Shown: positions 44,986 through 57,120, counted from the stretch's first letter. The stretch: 64,000 bases of DNA from Deltaproteobacteria bacterium (GCA_021782655.1 JAJXUT010000002.1:1-64000), one strand, 5' to 3'. The notes: a model not told the origin generated them from the letters alone. Translations and numbers: made by a program.

Positions 44986-47227
44986 CCTCGATCACGAAGT
45001 TGATCCGGCGGCGGTATTTTTCGACACTGGTCAGGGTGACCCGCACCAGGGAACCGATCTGGTAGATGCGGTTGCTGCGCTTGCCGATCAACCGGTGGTT
45101 GCGTTCGTCCAGGTGGTAGTAATCGTCCGTCAGGTCGGTTAACGCCACTCCGCCGCTGACAAAGGAGTCGATCAGTTCCACGAACAGCCCGAAGCTGGTC
45201 ACCCCCGAAACGATGGCCGCAAACGATTCGCCGATCTTGTCCTCCATGTAGCGCACCTTGAGCCGATCGACCATCTCCCGTTCGGCATCCACCGCCACCC
45301 GTTCCCGGCCTGACAAGAAATCACCGGCCACCGCCTCGGCGCTAGGTTCGTCGTCCGCCTTGCGGGGCAGGGCCTTTTTCGTCGGCTTGGCACCTCCGGC
45401 CAGCCAGGCGGCCAGGGCCCGGTGCACCATGAGATCCGGGTAGCGCCGGATGGGGGAGGTAAAGTGGCAGTAGTGACTGGCCGCCAGCCCGAAGTGACCG
45501 ACGTTGTCGGGCGAGTAGCGGGCCTGCTTCATGGTGCGCAGCAGGAGGTTGTTGACGATGTACTCCTGGGGCGAGCCCTTGGCCAAGTCCAGCACCCGGC
45601 CAAACCAGGCGGGGGTGCCGGTGCCCTCGTCCGGGATGGCCAGGCCCATGCCCTTGGCAAATTGGGAGAACTCCCCCACCTTTACCGGATCAGGGGTTTC
45701 GTGGATGCGGTACAGGCCGCCTTTCAGGTGATGGTCGTCCAAGGCATGGGCCACCGCCTCGTTGGCGGCCAGCATGAACTCCTCGATGATCTGGTGGGCG
45801 AAGTTCCGCTCCCGGCGGGCGATATCCTGCACCGTGTCGTCCGGGCCCACCTCGACAAAGGCCTCAGGTAGCTCGAAACCGATGCTGCCCCGGCCCATCC
45901 GCTCCCCAAGCAGCAGCCGGGCCAACCTCTCCATCTCGGAGAGCGAATCCAGGAGCGCCGGGTACTGGTCGCGCACCGCCTGGTCCTGATCGATGACGAT
46001 CTGGCGCACCAAATTGTAGGTCATCCGATAGCAACTGCGGATCACCGACTTGGCAAAGCGCTTGCCCTGCGGGCGGCCCTGACGGTCGAAATCCAGGATG
46101 GCGGAGAAGGCGTAGCGGTCTTGGTTGGGAACCAGGCTGCACAGGTCGTTGGACAGACGCTCGGGCAGCATGGGCACCACCGCGGTGGGGAAATAGACGC
46201 TGGTGCCCCGCTGGTAGGCCTCGGCGTCCAGAGGGCTGCCAGCGGGCACGTAGTGGCTGACATCGGCTATGGAGACGTAGAGCCTAAAGCCATCCTTGAG
46301 CCGCTCGATGGCCACCGCGTCGTCGAAATCGCGGGCCGTCTCGCCGTCGATGGTGATGTGCGGCACCAGACGTAGGTCGAGCCGCCCGTCGCCGACCTCG
46401 ACCGCGTCGCTGATCTTTGCCACCTGCGTCTCCACCTCCGGGCTGAAACGGTGGGGGAGCTGGAACTTGCGGATCACGATCTCGGTCTGCACCCGCAGGC
46501 TGTCCGGGTCTCCCAGCACCTCGACAATCTCGCCCAGGCAGTTGGTCCCGCCCAGGTGGCGGTACTCGGTGATCCTGGCCACCACCGCCTCGCCGTCATT
46601 GGCGCCCAGGGTCTTCTCCCGGGGCACCAGGATGCCGAAGGGAAAGCGCTCGTCCTCCGGGGTCACCATGCCCGTGGGCGTGCCGGACTTGTAGATGCCG
46701 ACGACCTTCTCGATGCCGCGATTCAGCACCTTGAGCACCCGGCCCTCCAGCCGGCCATCCCGGCTCGGGCTGACCTGGATCAGCACCCGGTCGCCGTGCA
46801 GGGCCTCCCCCAGGTTGCGGTTGGCGATAAAGACATCGGAGGGCTGATTGCGGGCCGGCGGCGGATCCAAGGTCACAAAGCCGAAGCCCCGGGGGTTGAC
46901 GCTCAGCACCCCTTGAGAAAAATCCCGCGGCTCCCGCACCTCATAGAGGTCGTCGCCCCGCAGACGGAGCACCTTCTGGCTGGCCAGGTTCAACAGGGTT
47001 TCATGCAACCCCTTGCGGGCCCCGCGCCCCAGCTCCAGGGCGGCCAGGATCTCGGCCATTTCGGCCTGACCGCCGTTGGCCAGGATGGCGGCCACGATGT
47101 CGTTCTCCGCCATCTGCACCTGGTGATTGGCTGACCTGAGCGCCTGCGGCAGGACGCCACTCCGGCCCAATCCCCGCCGGCTGAGGCGAGAGGTGTGGTT
47201 CTTTTTTTCATGTCTTTTTTTGAACAC
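44972..47227 (-). CDS. rnr: ribonuclease R (RNase II family)
   Basis: This is a protein of about 751 residues with the RNase R layout: an N-terminal helical domain, cold-shock domains (GFGFVTLDPP...DVFIANRNL), the RNB catalytic domain and a C-terminal S1 domain (VSGVTSFGLFVELID). The active-site region TIDGETARDFDDAVAI has the expected Asp residues, and SDNVGHFGLAASHYCHFTSPIRRYPDL is the family hallmark (shown here in part: FTSPIRRYPDL). It degrades structured RNA from the 3' end. The GTG at 47227 has AAGGA six bases before it; the TTG at 47233 is the ORF-track alternative. Translation starts 10 bases after the epimerase gene ends. Confidence 0.95.
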   Translation of the reverse strand: MFKKRHEKKNHTSRLSRRGLGRSGVLPQALRSANHQVQMAENDIVAAILANGGQAEMAEILAALELGRGARKGLHETLLNLASQKVLRLRGDDLYEVREPRDFSQGVLSVNPRGFGFVTLDPPPARNQPSDVFIANRNLGEALHGDRVLIQVSPSRDGRLEGRVLKVLNRGIEKVVGIYKSGTPTGMVTPEDERFPFGILVPREKTLGANDGEAVVARITEYRHLGGTNCLGEIVEVLGDPDSLRVQTEIVIRKFQLPHRFSPEVETQVAKISDAVEVGDGRLDLRLVPHITIDGETARDFDDAVAIERLKDGFRLYVSIADVSHYVPAGSPLDAEAYQRGTSVYFPTAVVPMLPERLSNDLCSLVPNQDRYAFSAILDFDRQGRPQGKRFAKSVIRSCYRMTYNLVRQIVIDQDQAVRDQYPALLDSLSEMERLARLLLGERMGRGSIGFELPEAFVEVGPDDTVQDIARRERNFAHQIIEEFMLAANEAVAHALDDHHLKGGLYRIHETPDPVKVGEFSQFAKGMGLAIPDEGTGTPAWFGRVLDLAKGSPQEYIVNNLLLRTMKQARYSPDNVGHFGLAASHYCHFTSPIRRYPDLMVHRALAAWLAGGAKPTKKALPRKADDEPSAEAVAGDFLSGRERVAVDAEREMVDRLKVRYMEDKIGESFAAIVSGVTSFGLFVELIDSFVSGGVALTDLTDDYYHLDERNHRLIGKRSNRIYQIGSLVRVTLTSVEKYRRRINFVIEAKGR

Positions 47228-47236
47228 TTGCAATCC

Positions 47237-48136
47237 TTAATGGTTGAGATGAACCCGGCCAGCCAAACAGGCATCTATGGCCTGATCTATCTGGGCATGG
47301 GCAAAGGGAAAGTTTATGGCTAGCAGGCGTTGCGGGATAACCTCCTGGCCCCTGGTGAGCACCTTTGCGCCCTCGCCGAAACGTAAGGCCAACAGCCAGC
47401 CCGGCACCGGCAAAAAGGCGGGGCGGCACAGGGCCAGGCTCAAGGCGCGGGTAAACCCGGCGTTGGTGGTGGGATTGGGGGCCGTGAGGTTATAGATGCC
47501 CTGCCAGGAGGGATCGCGGGCGGCGGTCAGATAGGCCTGAGTTGCGTCGTCTAGGGAAATCCAGGACAGGGCTTGAGCACCGCGGCCGATGGTGCCGCCC
47601 AGCCCCAGGCGGAAGATGGGCAACATCGGTGCCAGCGCCCCGCCACCCGGGCCCAGCACCACCCCCAGACGGAAGATGACGGTCCGCAACCCCAGCCCCA
47701 CCGCCCGGGCAGCCTCTGCCTCCCAGTCACGGGTAAGCCGGCCCAGGAAATCATCGGCGGGCTGAAAGTCGGTCTCGGTGTGTCGGCGTCCGGCCTGGTA
47801 ATAGCCCACCGCCGAGGTGGAGATGAGCCAGGCCGGACGCTCGGGGCTCGCCGCCACCGCCTCGATCAGGCGGCGGGTAACCTCGACCCGGCTTAAGACC
47901 AGCTCCCTTTTGTATGCAAAGTTCCAGCGCCGGCCCAGAATGGGGGCCCCGGCCAGGTTGATGACGCCGGCCACCCCCTGTATCTGCCGGGTGAGCCCCG
48001 CCAGGTCTCCTCCCAGCGTTTTACGGTCAAGGACGGTAACCGTCCAGCCCGCCTCCCGCAGGGCGCGGCAGAGGGCCCGGCCCACGAAGCCGCTGCCACC
48101 GCTGACCGCGATGCGGTTTTGGCACTTTTGGCTCAT
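47237..48136 (-). CDS. TIGR01777-family NAD(P)-dependent epimerase
   Basis: This is a 299-residue protein of the extended SDR superfamily. The N-terminal dinucleotide-binding motif reads VSGGSGFVGRALC, the active-site Tyr lies in STSAVGYYQAG, and the C-terminus carries the DUF1731-like tail (PVPGWLLALRFGEGAKVL...GQEVIPQRL). It is related to E. coli YfcH; the substrate is unknown. It is transcribed together with rnr, which lies 9 bases downstream. Confidence 0.88.
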   Translation of the reverse strand: MSQKCQNRIAVSGGSGFVGRALCRALREAGWTVTVLDRKTLGGDLAGLTRQIQGVAGVINLAGAPILGRRWNFAYKRELVLSRVEVTRRLIEAVAASPERPAWLISTSAVGYYQAGRRHTETDFQPADDFLGRLTRDWEAEAARAVGLGLRTVIFRLGVVLGPGGGALAPMLPIFRLGLGGTIGRGAQALSWISLDDATQAYLTAARDPSWQGIYNLTAPNPTTNAGFTRALSLALCRPAFLPVPGWLLALRFGEGAKVLTRGQEVIPQRLLAINFPFAHAQIDQAIDACLAGRVHLNH

Positions 48137-48326
48137 AGCCCAACCTTAACAGAAACTAGCCGGAATCAGAAAGGGTTTTTGTTGCCCTCCGTCGCCGTTG
48201 GGACTGCTTGGCGCAAAAAGTCGTTGCAAAATAAGGCGTATCTTGTATTGATAAAAATTTGGCCCACCCCAACGGTAGCGGTTGCCGTGTCTCGGTTGGG
48301 CCTGACTTATTTGTAGGTAGAAAGAA

Positions 48327-49232
48327 ATGCACCTTACAAGTTTGTGGAATTTCAGCCGGGCCGAGTTGGCGGCCTATATCGAACGCGCCCTCACCCTAAA
48401 GGCGGAGGCCAAGGCCGGGGCCCGGCATCAGATGCTGGCTGGCAAGGTCATCGGCCTGGTGTTCGAGAAACCCTCCACCCGCACCCGGGTCTCCTTCGAG
48501 GCCGCCATGTACGCCTTGGGCGGCCAGGTGATCTACCTGCCGGGCCGCGACACCCAGTTGGCGAGAAACGAGCCCCTAAAGGACATGGCCCGGGTCATGT
48601 CCCGCTACATCCATGGCCTGGTGGTGCGCACCTACGGCCAGGAGATCGTCGAGGAGCTGGCCCGTTACGCCACGGTGCCGGTGATCAACGCCCTGACCGA
48701 TCTCCATCACCCCTGCCAGATCCTAAGCGACATCATGACCGTGGTCGAGAAGCGGGGGCCGATGGCGAACCTCAAGGTGGCCTGGGTGGGCGACGGCAAC
48801 AACATGGCCAACTCCTGGATCCAGGCCGCCTGCCGCCTGGGATTTGCCCTCACCCTGGCTTGTCCGGAGGGCTACGACCCCGATGCTGCCATTCTCAAGG
48901 CGGCCCAGGCCGAGGCGGTAAAACCCATCACCCTGGTGCGCGACCCTAGGGAGGCGGTCAGGGAGGCTCAGGTCATCAACGCCGACGTCTGGGCCTCGAT
49001 GGGCCAGGAGGCCGAGGCCGAGGCCCGCATCCGGGTCTTTCAGCCCTATCAGGTTAACAGCGCCCTGCTCCGGCAGGCGGATCCCGAGGCCATCGTCCTC
49101 CACTGCCTGCCCGCCCACCGGGGCGAGGAGATCACCGACGAGGTGCTGGAAGGCCCCCAGAGCGCGGCCTGGGACCAGGCCGAAAACAAGATGCACATCC
49201 ACAAGGCCATCCTGGAGCGCCACCTGCTTTAG
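48327..49232 (+). CDS. argF: ornithine carbamoyltransferase
   Basis: This is a 301-residue enzyme joining carbamoyl phosphate and ornithine to citrulline in arginine synthesis. The carbamoyl phosphate loop is KPSTRTRVSFE. Other signatures are DLHHPCQILSD and the ornithine-binding HCLPAHRGEEITDEV. The length is typical. AGAAAGAA precedes the start, a weak ribosome site. argG follows 33 bases downstream. No arginine-repressor box was recognised in the 190-base upstream gap. Confidence 0.96.
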   Translation: MHLTSLWNFSRAELAAYIERALTLKAEAKAGARHQMLAGKVIGLVFEKPSTRTRVSFEAAMYALGGQVIYLPGRDTQLARNEPLKDMARVMSRYIHGLVVRTYGQEIVEELARYATVPVINALTDLHHPCQILSDIMTVVEKRGPMANLKVAWVGDGNNMANSWIQAACRLGFALTLACPEGYDPDAAILKAAQAEAVKPITLVRDPREAVREAQVINADVWASMGQEAEAEARIRVFQPYQVNSALLRQADPEAIVLHCLPAHRGEEITDEVLEGPQSAAWDQAENKMHIHKAILERHLL

Positions 49233-49265
49233 GAGGGCCTAAATCTCAGCCAAGTTGCCAACGCC

Positions 49266-50468
<1,203 letters not shown>

Positions 50469-50593
50469 CGGCAGACGCGGCTTTTAGAGGACGTCTGCGG
50501 GGCTGGCCGCCTGACGGCCCCATCCTAAACCGGTTGTCTGCCCGAGCCCAGGCCGGCACCCTTCTCGCCCTTCAACTTGGACGTCACCAGCCC

Positions 50594-52228
<1,635 letters not shown>

Positions 52229-52242
52229 GGGCCGCCCCGACT

Positions 52243-52575
52243 TCAGCCGTCGGCCTTAAGCGAGCCCAGTTGGCTGACCAAGTCGCGGAGTCCCGGGCAG
52301 TCGATCTCCGCCAGCCGGTTCTCCCGGCCCTGTTTCTCAATCTCGTGGGCGGCCAGGCGCAGGCCCTCGACCCCGAGACTGGCCGCCGCCCCCTTGATAC
52401 TGTGGGCCGCGGCGGCCACCTGGGCCGCGTCCCCGCCGCTTAGCCCCGCCTCAATCTTCTGTAGATCGCCCACTGACGAGTTACTCAACAGGCCCAGCAA
52501 CTCGGCCAGCAGTTCCTGATCGCCGCCGGTCTGCTCCAGGGCGAACTCCCGATTCCACCGCAAGTCACTCATCAT
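52243..52575 (-). CDS. HPt phosphotransfer domain protein
   Basis: This is a 110-residue stand-alone histidine phosphotransfer domain with the active-site pattern AAHSIKGAAASLG. It would carry phosphate between a hybrid kinase receiver and a response regulator, such as the several hybrid kinases in this window; the actual partners are unknown. Two ATG codons are adjacent and either could start it; GGATAAGAG lies upstream. It converges on the HD-GYP gene with 14 bases between stop codons. A foldable segment lies in its leader. Confidence 0.85.
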   Translation of the reverse strand: MMSDLRWNREFALEQTGGDQELLAELLGLLSNSSVGDLQKIEAGLSGGDAAQVAAAAHSIKGAAASLGVEGLRLAAHEIEKQGRENRLAEIDCPGLRDLVSQLGSLKADG

Positions 52576-52624
52576 CTCTTATCCTGTTTTGATGTATTCG
52601 CAACCAGACCCTTTGCCGGCCATA

Positions 52625-52741
52625 TTGGGAGCCACTCCCACCATGCGACCGTCGGGCTAAGCAACAGGGCCGACATGTAACCCGACCGGCAACGCAGGAG
52701 ATCGGTCTTCTTGCGACGCCATCACCTATTGCGGCTCCCAA
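52625..52741 (-). ncRNA. candidate structured RNA in the HPt leader
   Basis: TTGGGAGCC and GGCTCCCAA form a perfect 9-bp closing stem around about 100 bases. Inside, GTCGGG/CCCGAC and an imperfect CGCAGGAG/CTTCTTGCG pairing give a multi-branched fold. The two ends are exact reverse complements, so either strand could fold. The minus strand would place it 50 bases before the HPt start. I could not match it to a named family. Confidence 0.4.
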
Positions 52742-52836
52742 ATCCATGCTAGCGGAAAGGCCGTAGCGGGGCAAACGGTTTCTCCGTCTGAATGGCCACC
52801 GGCCCACCAGCTCGGCTAAATCCGCTTGATAATTTC

Positions 52837-52864
52837 TTGACAATCTTAAAAAGCGGGGTAGTAT
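52837..52864 (+). promoter_or_regulatory. sigma70 promoter of the riboswitch-controlled transporter
   Basis: TTGACA and TAGTAT are 16 bases apart and lie immediately upstream of the ydaO-type riboswitch, giving a transcription start close to 52871. Confidence 0.8.
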
Positions 52865-52871
52865 CGCGGTC

Positions 52872-53005
52872 ACATTTTGTAGCCGAGATCCGTTTGCCGG
52901 CAAACGGATGCGGGGGAACCATCTTTGGGGCGTATTCCTGCGGTTTCTAAGGATAGGGCACTTTCAAGCCCGAGCCCGTCAGCTAACCTCGTAGGCATTT
53001 GGAAG
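52872..53005 (+). promoter_or_regulatory. ydaO-yuaA (c-di-AMP) riboswitch
   Basis: The leader contains the hallmark strings of the ydaO class: GCGGGGGAACC, TTTGGGGCG, ATAGGGCAC, and CCCGTCAGCTAACCTCGTAGGC. An ATCCGTTTG/CAAACGGAT hairpin occupies the variable stem near the start. Known ydaO riboswitches bind c-di-AMP and turn expression off. Here a strong terminator follows within 30 bases and then the KimA-like transporter gene, so high c-di-AMP should stop transcription. The boundaries are approximate. Confidence 0.88.
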
Positions 53006-53028
53006 GGCAAGAGTCAGAGCTGCGTCCA

Positions 53029-53061
53029 GGCCGCTGGCTTTTCCGCCAGTGGCCTTTTTTC
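53029..53061 (+). terminator. riboswitch expression-platform terminator
   Basis: GGCCGCTGGC pairs with GCCAGTGGCC around a six-base loop and runs into six T, about 50 bases before the transporter ATG. It is the likely OFF structure of the riboswitch. Confidence 0.88.
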
Positions 53062-53110
53062 GTCCTGGCGCCCTTGCGTGATCATCCCCCCAGCCAAGGA
53101 GGAATACCTG

Positions 53111-55096
53111 ATGGATTCCGAAAACGCCCCCCCCTCGTCCGACAGCTTGCTCGCCAGGATCCGCACCCTGCTCTTAGGGGCGCCCAAGCAGATCAAGGAC
53201 CCCAACCTCTTTCACACCATGAGCCTGATCCCGGTCTTGGCCTGGGTGGGCCTGGGGGCCGACGGGCTGTCCTCCTCGGCCTACGGCCCGGAGGAGGCAT
53301 TCCGGGCCTTGGGCAGCCACACCTATCTGGCCATTCTCCTGGGTCTGGCCACCGCCCTCACCGTATTTATCATCTCCGCCTCCTACTCCCGGATCATCGA
53401 GCATTTTCCCCACGGCGGCGGCGGCTACATCGTCTCCACCCACATGCTGAGCGAAAAGGCGGGGGTGGTCTCGGGCAGCGCCCTCTTGGTCGATTACGTG
53501 CTGACCATCACCATCTCGGTGGCCTCTTGCGGTGACGCCATCTTCAGCTTTCTGCCCCTGCACCTGCACTACCTGAAGATGCCCTTCACCCTGTTTTTGA
53601 TCCTGGTCTTGATCGTCTTGAACATCCGGGGGGTCAAGGAGTCGATCACCGTCATGGCCCCCATCTTCGTGGTCTTTGTCGCGACCCACCTGCTGCTGCT
53701 CGTAGACGGGGTGGTCACCCACACCAACCGCCTGCTGCCCCTGGCCCGGGAGTTTCACACCGGCCTCCATCAGGACCTGGCCAGCATGGGCGTCTTCGGC
53801 ATCCTGATGCTCTTTCTCCGCGCCTACTCCCTGGGCGGCGGTACCTACACCGGCATCGAGGCGGTGTCGAACGGCATCCAGATCATGCGCGAGCCCCGGG
53901 TCAAGACCGGCAAGCGCACCATGCTCTACATGGCCACCTCCCTGGCCTTCACCGCCGGGGTGCTGTTCTTCTGCTACGCCTTGGCCGGGGCAAAGCCGGT
54001 GGAGGGCAAGACCCTAAACGCGGTGCTCGCCGACGCCCTGTTCGCCGACTGGCCAATGGGCAGGATCATCGCCTTCATCACCATCTTCTCAGAGGGCGCC
54101 CTGCTCCTGGTGGCGGCCCAGACCGGCTTTGTCGATGGCCCCCGGGTCATGGCCAACATGGCGGTGGACTCCTGGCTGCCGCATCGTTTCGCCGCCCTCT
54201 CCGATCGCCTGTCGATGAGCAACGGGATCATCATCATGGGGGCCTCGGCCATCGGCCTGCTGCTATATACCCACGGTTCGGTGTCGGCCCTGGTGGTCAT
54301 GTACTCCATCAACGTCTTCATCACCTTCTCGCTGTCGCAGCTCGGCATGTCGCGCTTCTACATCAAACGGCGGCACGAGGAGGCCTCCTGGAAACGGCCC
54401 CTCTCCATCCACCTGATCGGATTTTTGCTCTGCGTCACCATCCTGGGGATCACCACCTACGAGAAGTTCACCGAGGGCGGCTGGGTCACCTTCCTGATTA
54501 CTGCGGTGGTTATCGCCGGCTGCTACCTGATCCGCAGCCACTATCGCGCCGTACGCCAGGGGATGATGGACTTGGACGAGAGCCTGCTCGCCACCCCCAG
54601 CCCAGGCCCGGCCAACCTGGCCGATCCCGACCCCCATGGGCAGACCGCCATCCAGCTCGTCTCCTCCTACAGCGGCTTCGGGATCTACGCCCTGATGTCG
54701 GTGCTGAAAAACTTCCCCAACACCTACAAAAACGTCATCTTCGTGTCGGTGGCGGTGATCGACTCTGGCTCCTTCAAGGGGATCAGCGAGATCGAGGCCC
54801 TGGAACGCTCGACCAAGGCCTCGTTGCAAAAATACGTCAACCTGGCCCGGCGGCTGGGTCTGGCCTCCAGTTACCGGATGGCGGTGGCCACCGACGTGGT
54901 GCAGGGGGCCACCGATCTATGCGCCGCCATTTCTAAGGAATTCCCGAGTTCCACCGTCTTCACCGGCCAGCTCGTCTTCCGGCTGGAGAAGTTCTACCAC
55001 CGCCTGCTGCACAACGAGACCGCCTACGCCATCCAGCGCCGCTTGCAGTGGGAGGGGATCACCACCGTCATCCTGCCGATCAAGTTCACCATGTAA
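53111..55096 (+). CDS. KimA-like APC superfamily potassium/amino acid transporter
   Basis: This is a 661-residue transporter with about twelve membrane helices. The first carries the APC unwound-helix pattern GADGLSSSAYGPEEAF, which resembles KimA (SSVAYG) of Bacillus. A soluble C-terminal region of about 150 residues (VSSYSGFGIYALMSVLKNFP onward) follows. KimA is a high-affinity potassium importer controlled by c-di-AMP; the riboswitch upstream supports the same role here. Amino acid transport remains possible. The ATG at 53111 has AAGGAGGAA upstream; the ORF-track start lies inside the riboswitch and is wrong. Confidence 0.85.
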   Translation: MDSENAPPSSDSLLARIRTLLLGAPKQIKDPNLFHTMSLIPVLAWVGLGADGLSSSAYGPEEAFRALGSHTYLAILLGLATALTVFIISASYSRIIEHFPHGGGGYIVSTHMLSEKAGVVSGSALLVDYVLTITISVASCGDAIFSFLPLHLHYLKMPFTLFLILVLIVLNIRGVKESITVMAPIFVVFVATHLLLLVDGVVTHTNRLLPLAREFHTGLHQDLASMGVFGILMLFLRAYSLGGGTYTGIEAVSNGIQIMREPRVKTGKRTMLYMATSLAFTAGVLFFCYALAGAKPVEGKTLNAVLADALFADWPMGRIIAFITIFSEGALLLVAAQTGFVDGPRVMANMAVDSWLPHRFAALSDRLSMSNGIIIMGASAIGLLLYTHGSVSALVVMYSINVFITFSLSQLGMSRFYIKRRHEEASWKRPLSIHLIGFLLCVTILGITTYEKFTEGGWVTFLITAVVIAGCYLIRSHYRAVRQGMMDLDESLLATPSPGPANLADPDPHGQTAIQLVSSYSGFGIYALMSVLKNFPNTYKNVIFVSVAVIDSGSFKGISEIEALERSTKASLQKYVNLARRLGLASSYRMAVATDVVQGATDLCAAISKEFPSSTVFTGQLVFRLEKFYHRLLHNETAYAIQRRLQWEGITTVILPIKFTM

Positions 55097-55127
55097 TTCA
55101 GATGATGCGCTAGGCGCCTGGCCTGGC

Positions 55128-56231
55128 TCAGTCCCCGTACTGGCGGCCTATCCAGTCGCGGTAGGAGCCGTCCATCACCTGCCGCCACCAGGGCTCGTTA
55201 GCCAGCATCCAGGCGATGGTCTTGCCGATGCCGCTGGCAAAGGACTCCTTAGGCAGGTAGCCCAGCTCCCGCCGGGATTTTTCAGCGTCGATGGCGTAGC
55301 GCCGGTCGTGGCCGGGCCGGTCCTTGACCCAGGTAATCAGCGATTCGGCCCCCCGGCCCTGACTGGCGGGGGCGTTAGGGAAGCGGCGGGTAAGTTCCGG
55401 GTCTTGCGCGAAGGCCTGGTCCAGCCGATGACAGAGGAGGCGGACAATGTCGATATTGGCCCACTCGTTGTGACCGCCGAGGTTGTACACCTCACCCGCC
55501 ACGCCCTTTTCAAGCACCAGCTCGATCCCCCGGCAGTGATCCTCCACGTACAGCCAGTCGCGGATGTTTTGGCCGTCGCCGTAGATGGGCAGGGGCTTGC
55601 CGTGCAGGATGTTGACCATCATCAGGGGGATGAGTTTTTCGGGAAACTGGTAGGGCCCGTAGTTGTTGGAGCAGTTGCTGGTGGTAGTGCCAAGGCCGTA
55701 GGTGTGGTGATAGGCCCGCACCAGATGGTCGGAGGCGGCCTTGCTGGCCGAGTAGGGCGAGTTGGGGGCGTAGGCGGTGCGCTCGCTGAAGGGCGGGTCA
55801 GCGGGTGAAAGCGAGCCGTAAACCTCGTCGGTGGAGACGTGATGAAAGCGGTGCGGACGCCCGTCGCCCGCAAGCCACACCGCCCGGGCCGCCTTGAGCA
55901 GGGTATGGGTGCCGACCACGTTGGTCTCGATAAAGGCGTCCGGCCCCAGGATGGAGCGATCGACGTGGGACTCGGCGGCGAAGTGGACCACGGTGTCGAT
56001 CTCCTCCTCCCGCAGCAGGCCGGTCACCAGCTTTAAGTCCAGGATGTTGCCGCGCACGAAGCGATAGCCCGGATGGCCCTCCGCCGTTGCCAGGCTTGCC
56101 CGGTTACCGGCGTAGGTTAAGGCGTCCAAGACCACCAGCCGGTCGCCGGGGTGCTTGGCGAGCCAGTAGTGGACGAAGTTGGCGCCGATAAAGCCGGCGC
56201 CGCCGGTGACAAGTAAACGCGAGGGTGGCAT
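55128..56231 (-). CDS. rfbB: dTDP-glucose 4,6-dehydratase
   Basis: This is a 367-residue SDR enzyme making dTDP-4-keto-6-deoxyglucose. It has TGGAGFIGANFV, STDEVYGSL and the catalytic YSASKAASDHLV. It is last in the rfbACDB order on the minus strand, and feeds rfbC and rfbD in dTDP-L-rhamnose synthesis. It is about 15 residues longer than many RfbB proteins, with no visible disruption. It converges on the KimA-like gene. Confidence 0.96.
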   Translation of the reverse strand: MPPSRLLVTGGAGFIGANFVHYWLAKHPGDRLVVLDALTYAGNRASLATAEGHPGYRFVRGNILDLKLVTGLLREEEIDTVVHFAAESHVDRSILGPDAFIETNVVGTHTLLKAARAVWLAGDGRPHRFHHVSTDEVYGSLSPADPPFSERTAYAPNSPYSASKAASDHLVRAYHHTYGLGTTTSNCSNNYGPYQFPEKLIPLMMVNILHGKPLPIYGDGQNIRDWLYVEDHCRGIELVLEKGVAGEVYNLGGHNEWANIDIVRLLCHRLDQAFAQDPELTRRFPNAPASQGRGAESLITWVKDRPGHDRRYAIDAEKSRRELGYLPKESFASGIGKTIAWMLANEPWWRQVMDGSYRDWIGRQYGD

Positions 56232-56259
56232 GGCAGGATTCCTGGACAGAGATTTTTGT

Positions 56260-57120
56260 TTAAGAGAGTTCCTTGAGCATGGCCCGCAGGGCGGCCCGCC
56301 AGTGGCTGGGTTCCCAGTCTATGGCCTGCCAGAGACCGGTCTTGTCCAGCACCGAGTAGGGCGGACGCCGGGCGGGCAGGGGATATTGGCCGGTGGCGAT
56401 GGGCCGGATTAGCGCCTCCCGGCCGAGCAGTCCCAGGGCCAGGGATTCCTCCTGGATGGCGACCGCGAAGTCGTACCAGGAGGCCACCCCGGCGTCGGTG
56501 AAGTGGTGGACGCCGGTCAGCTCCCGCTCCGCCATCCGCCACAGGGCCTGGGCCAGGTGACGGGCCCAGGTCGGGGTGCCGACCTGATCGGCGATCACCG
56601 AGAGGGTTTCGCGTTCCCCAAGCAACCGGAGCATGGTTTTGACAAAGTTTTGGCCGTGACTGGAGTAAACCCAGGCGGTGCGGATGATGGCGGTTGCCGG
56701 GCCGAGTATCTCCCGCACCCGCTCCTCGCCGGCCAACTTGCTCGCCCCGTAGACGCCCAAGGGGTGGGGCCGGTCATCCGGCAGGTAGGGGGAGGATTTC
56801 TCGCCGTCGAAGATGAAATCGGTGGAGATATGGATGAGCCGGGCGCCGGCCTCCCGGGCCGCGACCGCCAGATTGGCCGTCCCCTGGCCGTTGACCGCAA
56901 AGGCCCGCTCCCGCTCTGACTCGGCCCGGTCCACCGCCGTGTAGGCGGCGGCGTTGATGATCACTGCGGGCCGTTCCTCGGCCACCCGGCGACGCACCGC
57001 CCCGGCCTGGGTGAGGTCAAGCTCCCCGGAGGAGAGGGCCAACAGTTCCACCCCCAAGGGCCGGCTGCGCTGCAGCTCAAAACCCAGTTGCCCCCCGGCC
57101 CCGGCGACTAAAACCCTCAT
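56260..57120 (-). CDS. rfbD: dTDP-4-dehydrorhamnose reductase
   Basis: This is a 286-residue SDR enzyme performing the final NAD(P)H-dependent reduction to dTDP-L-rhamnose. The cofactor loop is VLVAGAGGQLGFEL. Other signatures are INAAAYTAVDRAE, HISTDFIFDG and YGASKLAGE with the active Tyr/Lys. rfbB follows after 28 bases. The upstream gap to rfbC contains a pyrimidine repeat. Confidence 0.95.
   Translation of the reverse strand: MRVLVAGAGGQLGFELQRSRPLGVELLALSSGELDLTQAGAVRRRVAEERPAVIINAAAYTAVDRAESERERAFAVNGQGTANLAVAAREAGARLIHISTDFIFDGEKSSPYLPDDRPHPLGVYGASKLAGEERVREILGPATAIIRTAWVYSSHGQNFVKTMLRLLGERETLSVIADQVGTPTWARHLAQALWRMAERELTGVHHFTDAGVASWYDFAVAIQEESLALGLLGREALIRPIATGQYPLPARRPPYSVLDKTGLWQAIDWEPSHWRAALRAMLKELS

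Noticed and set aside
52565-52903. Minus-strand ORF of 112 codons over the HPt leader and riboswitch start
   Set aside because: Its composition is Arg-rich and low-information, it overlaps the promoter and riboswitch on the other strand, and it covers the foldable element. No family pattern is visible.
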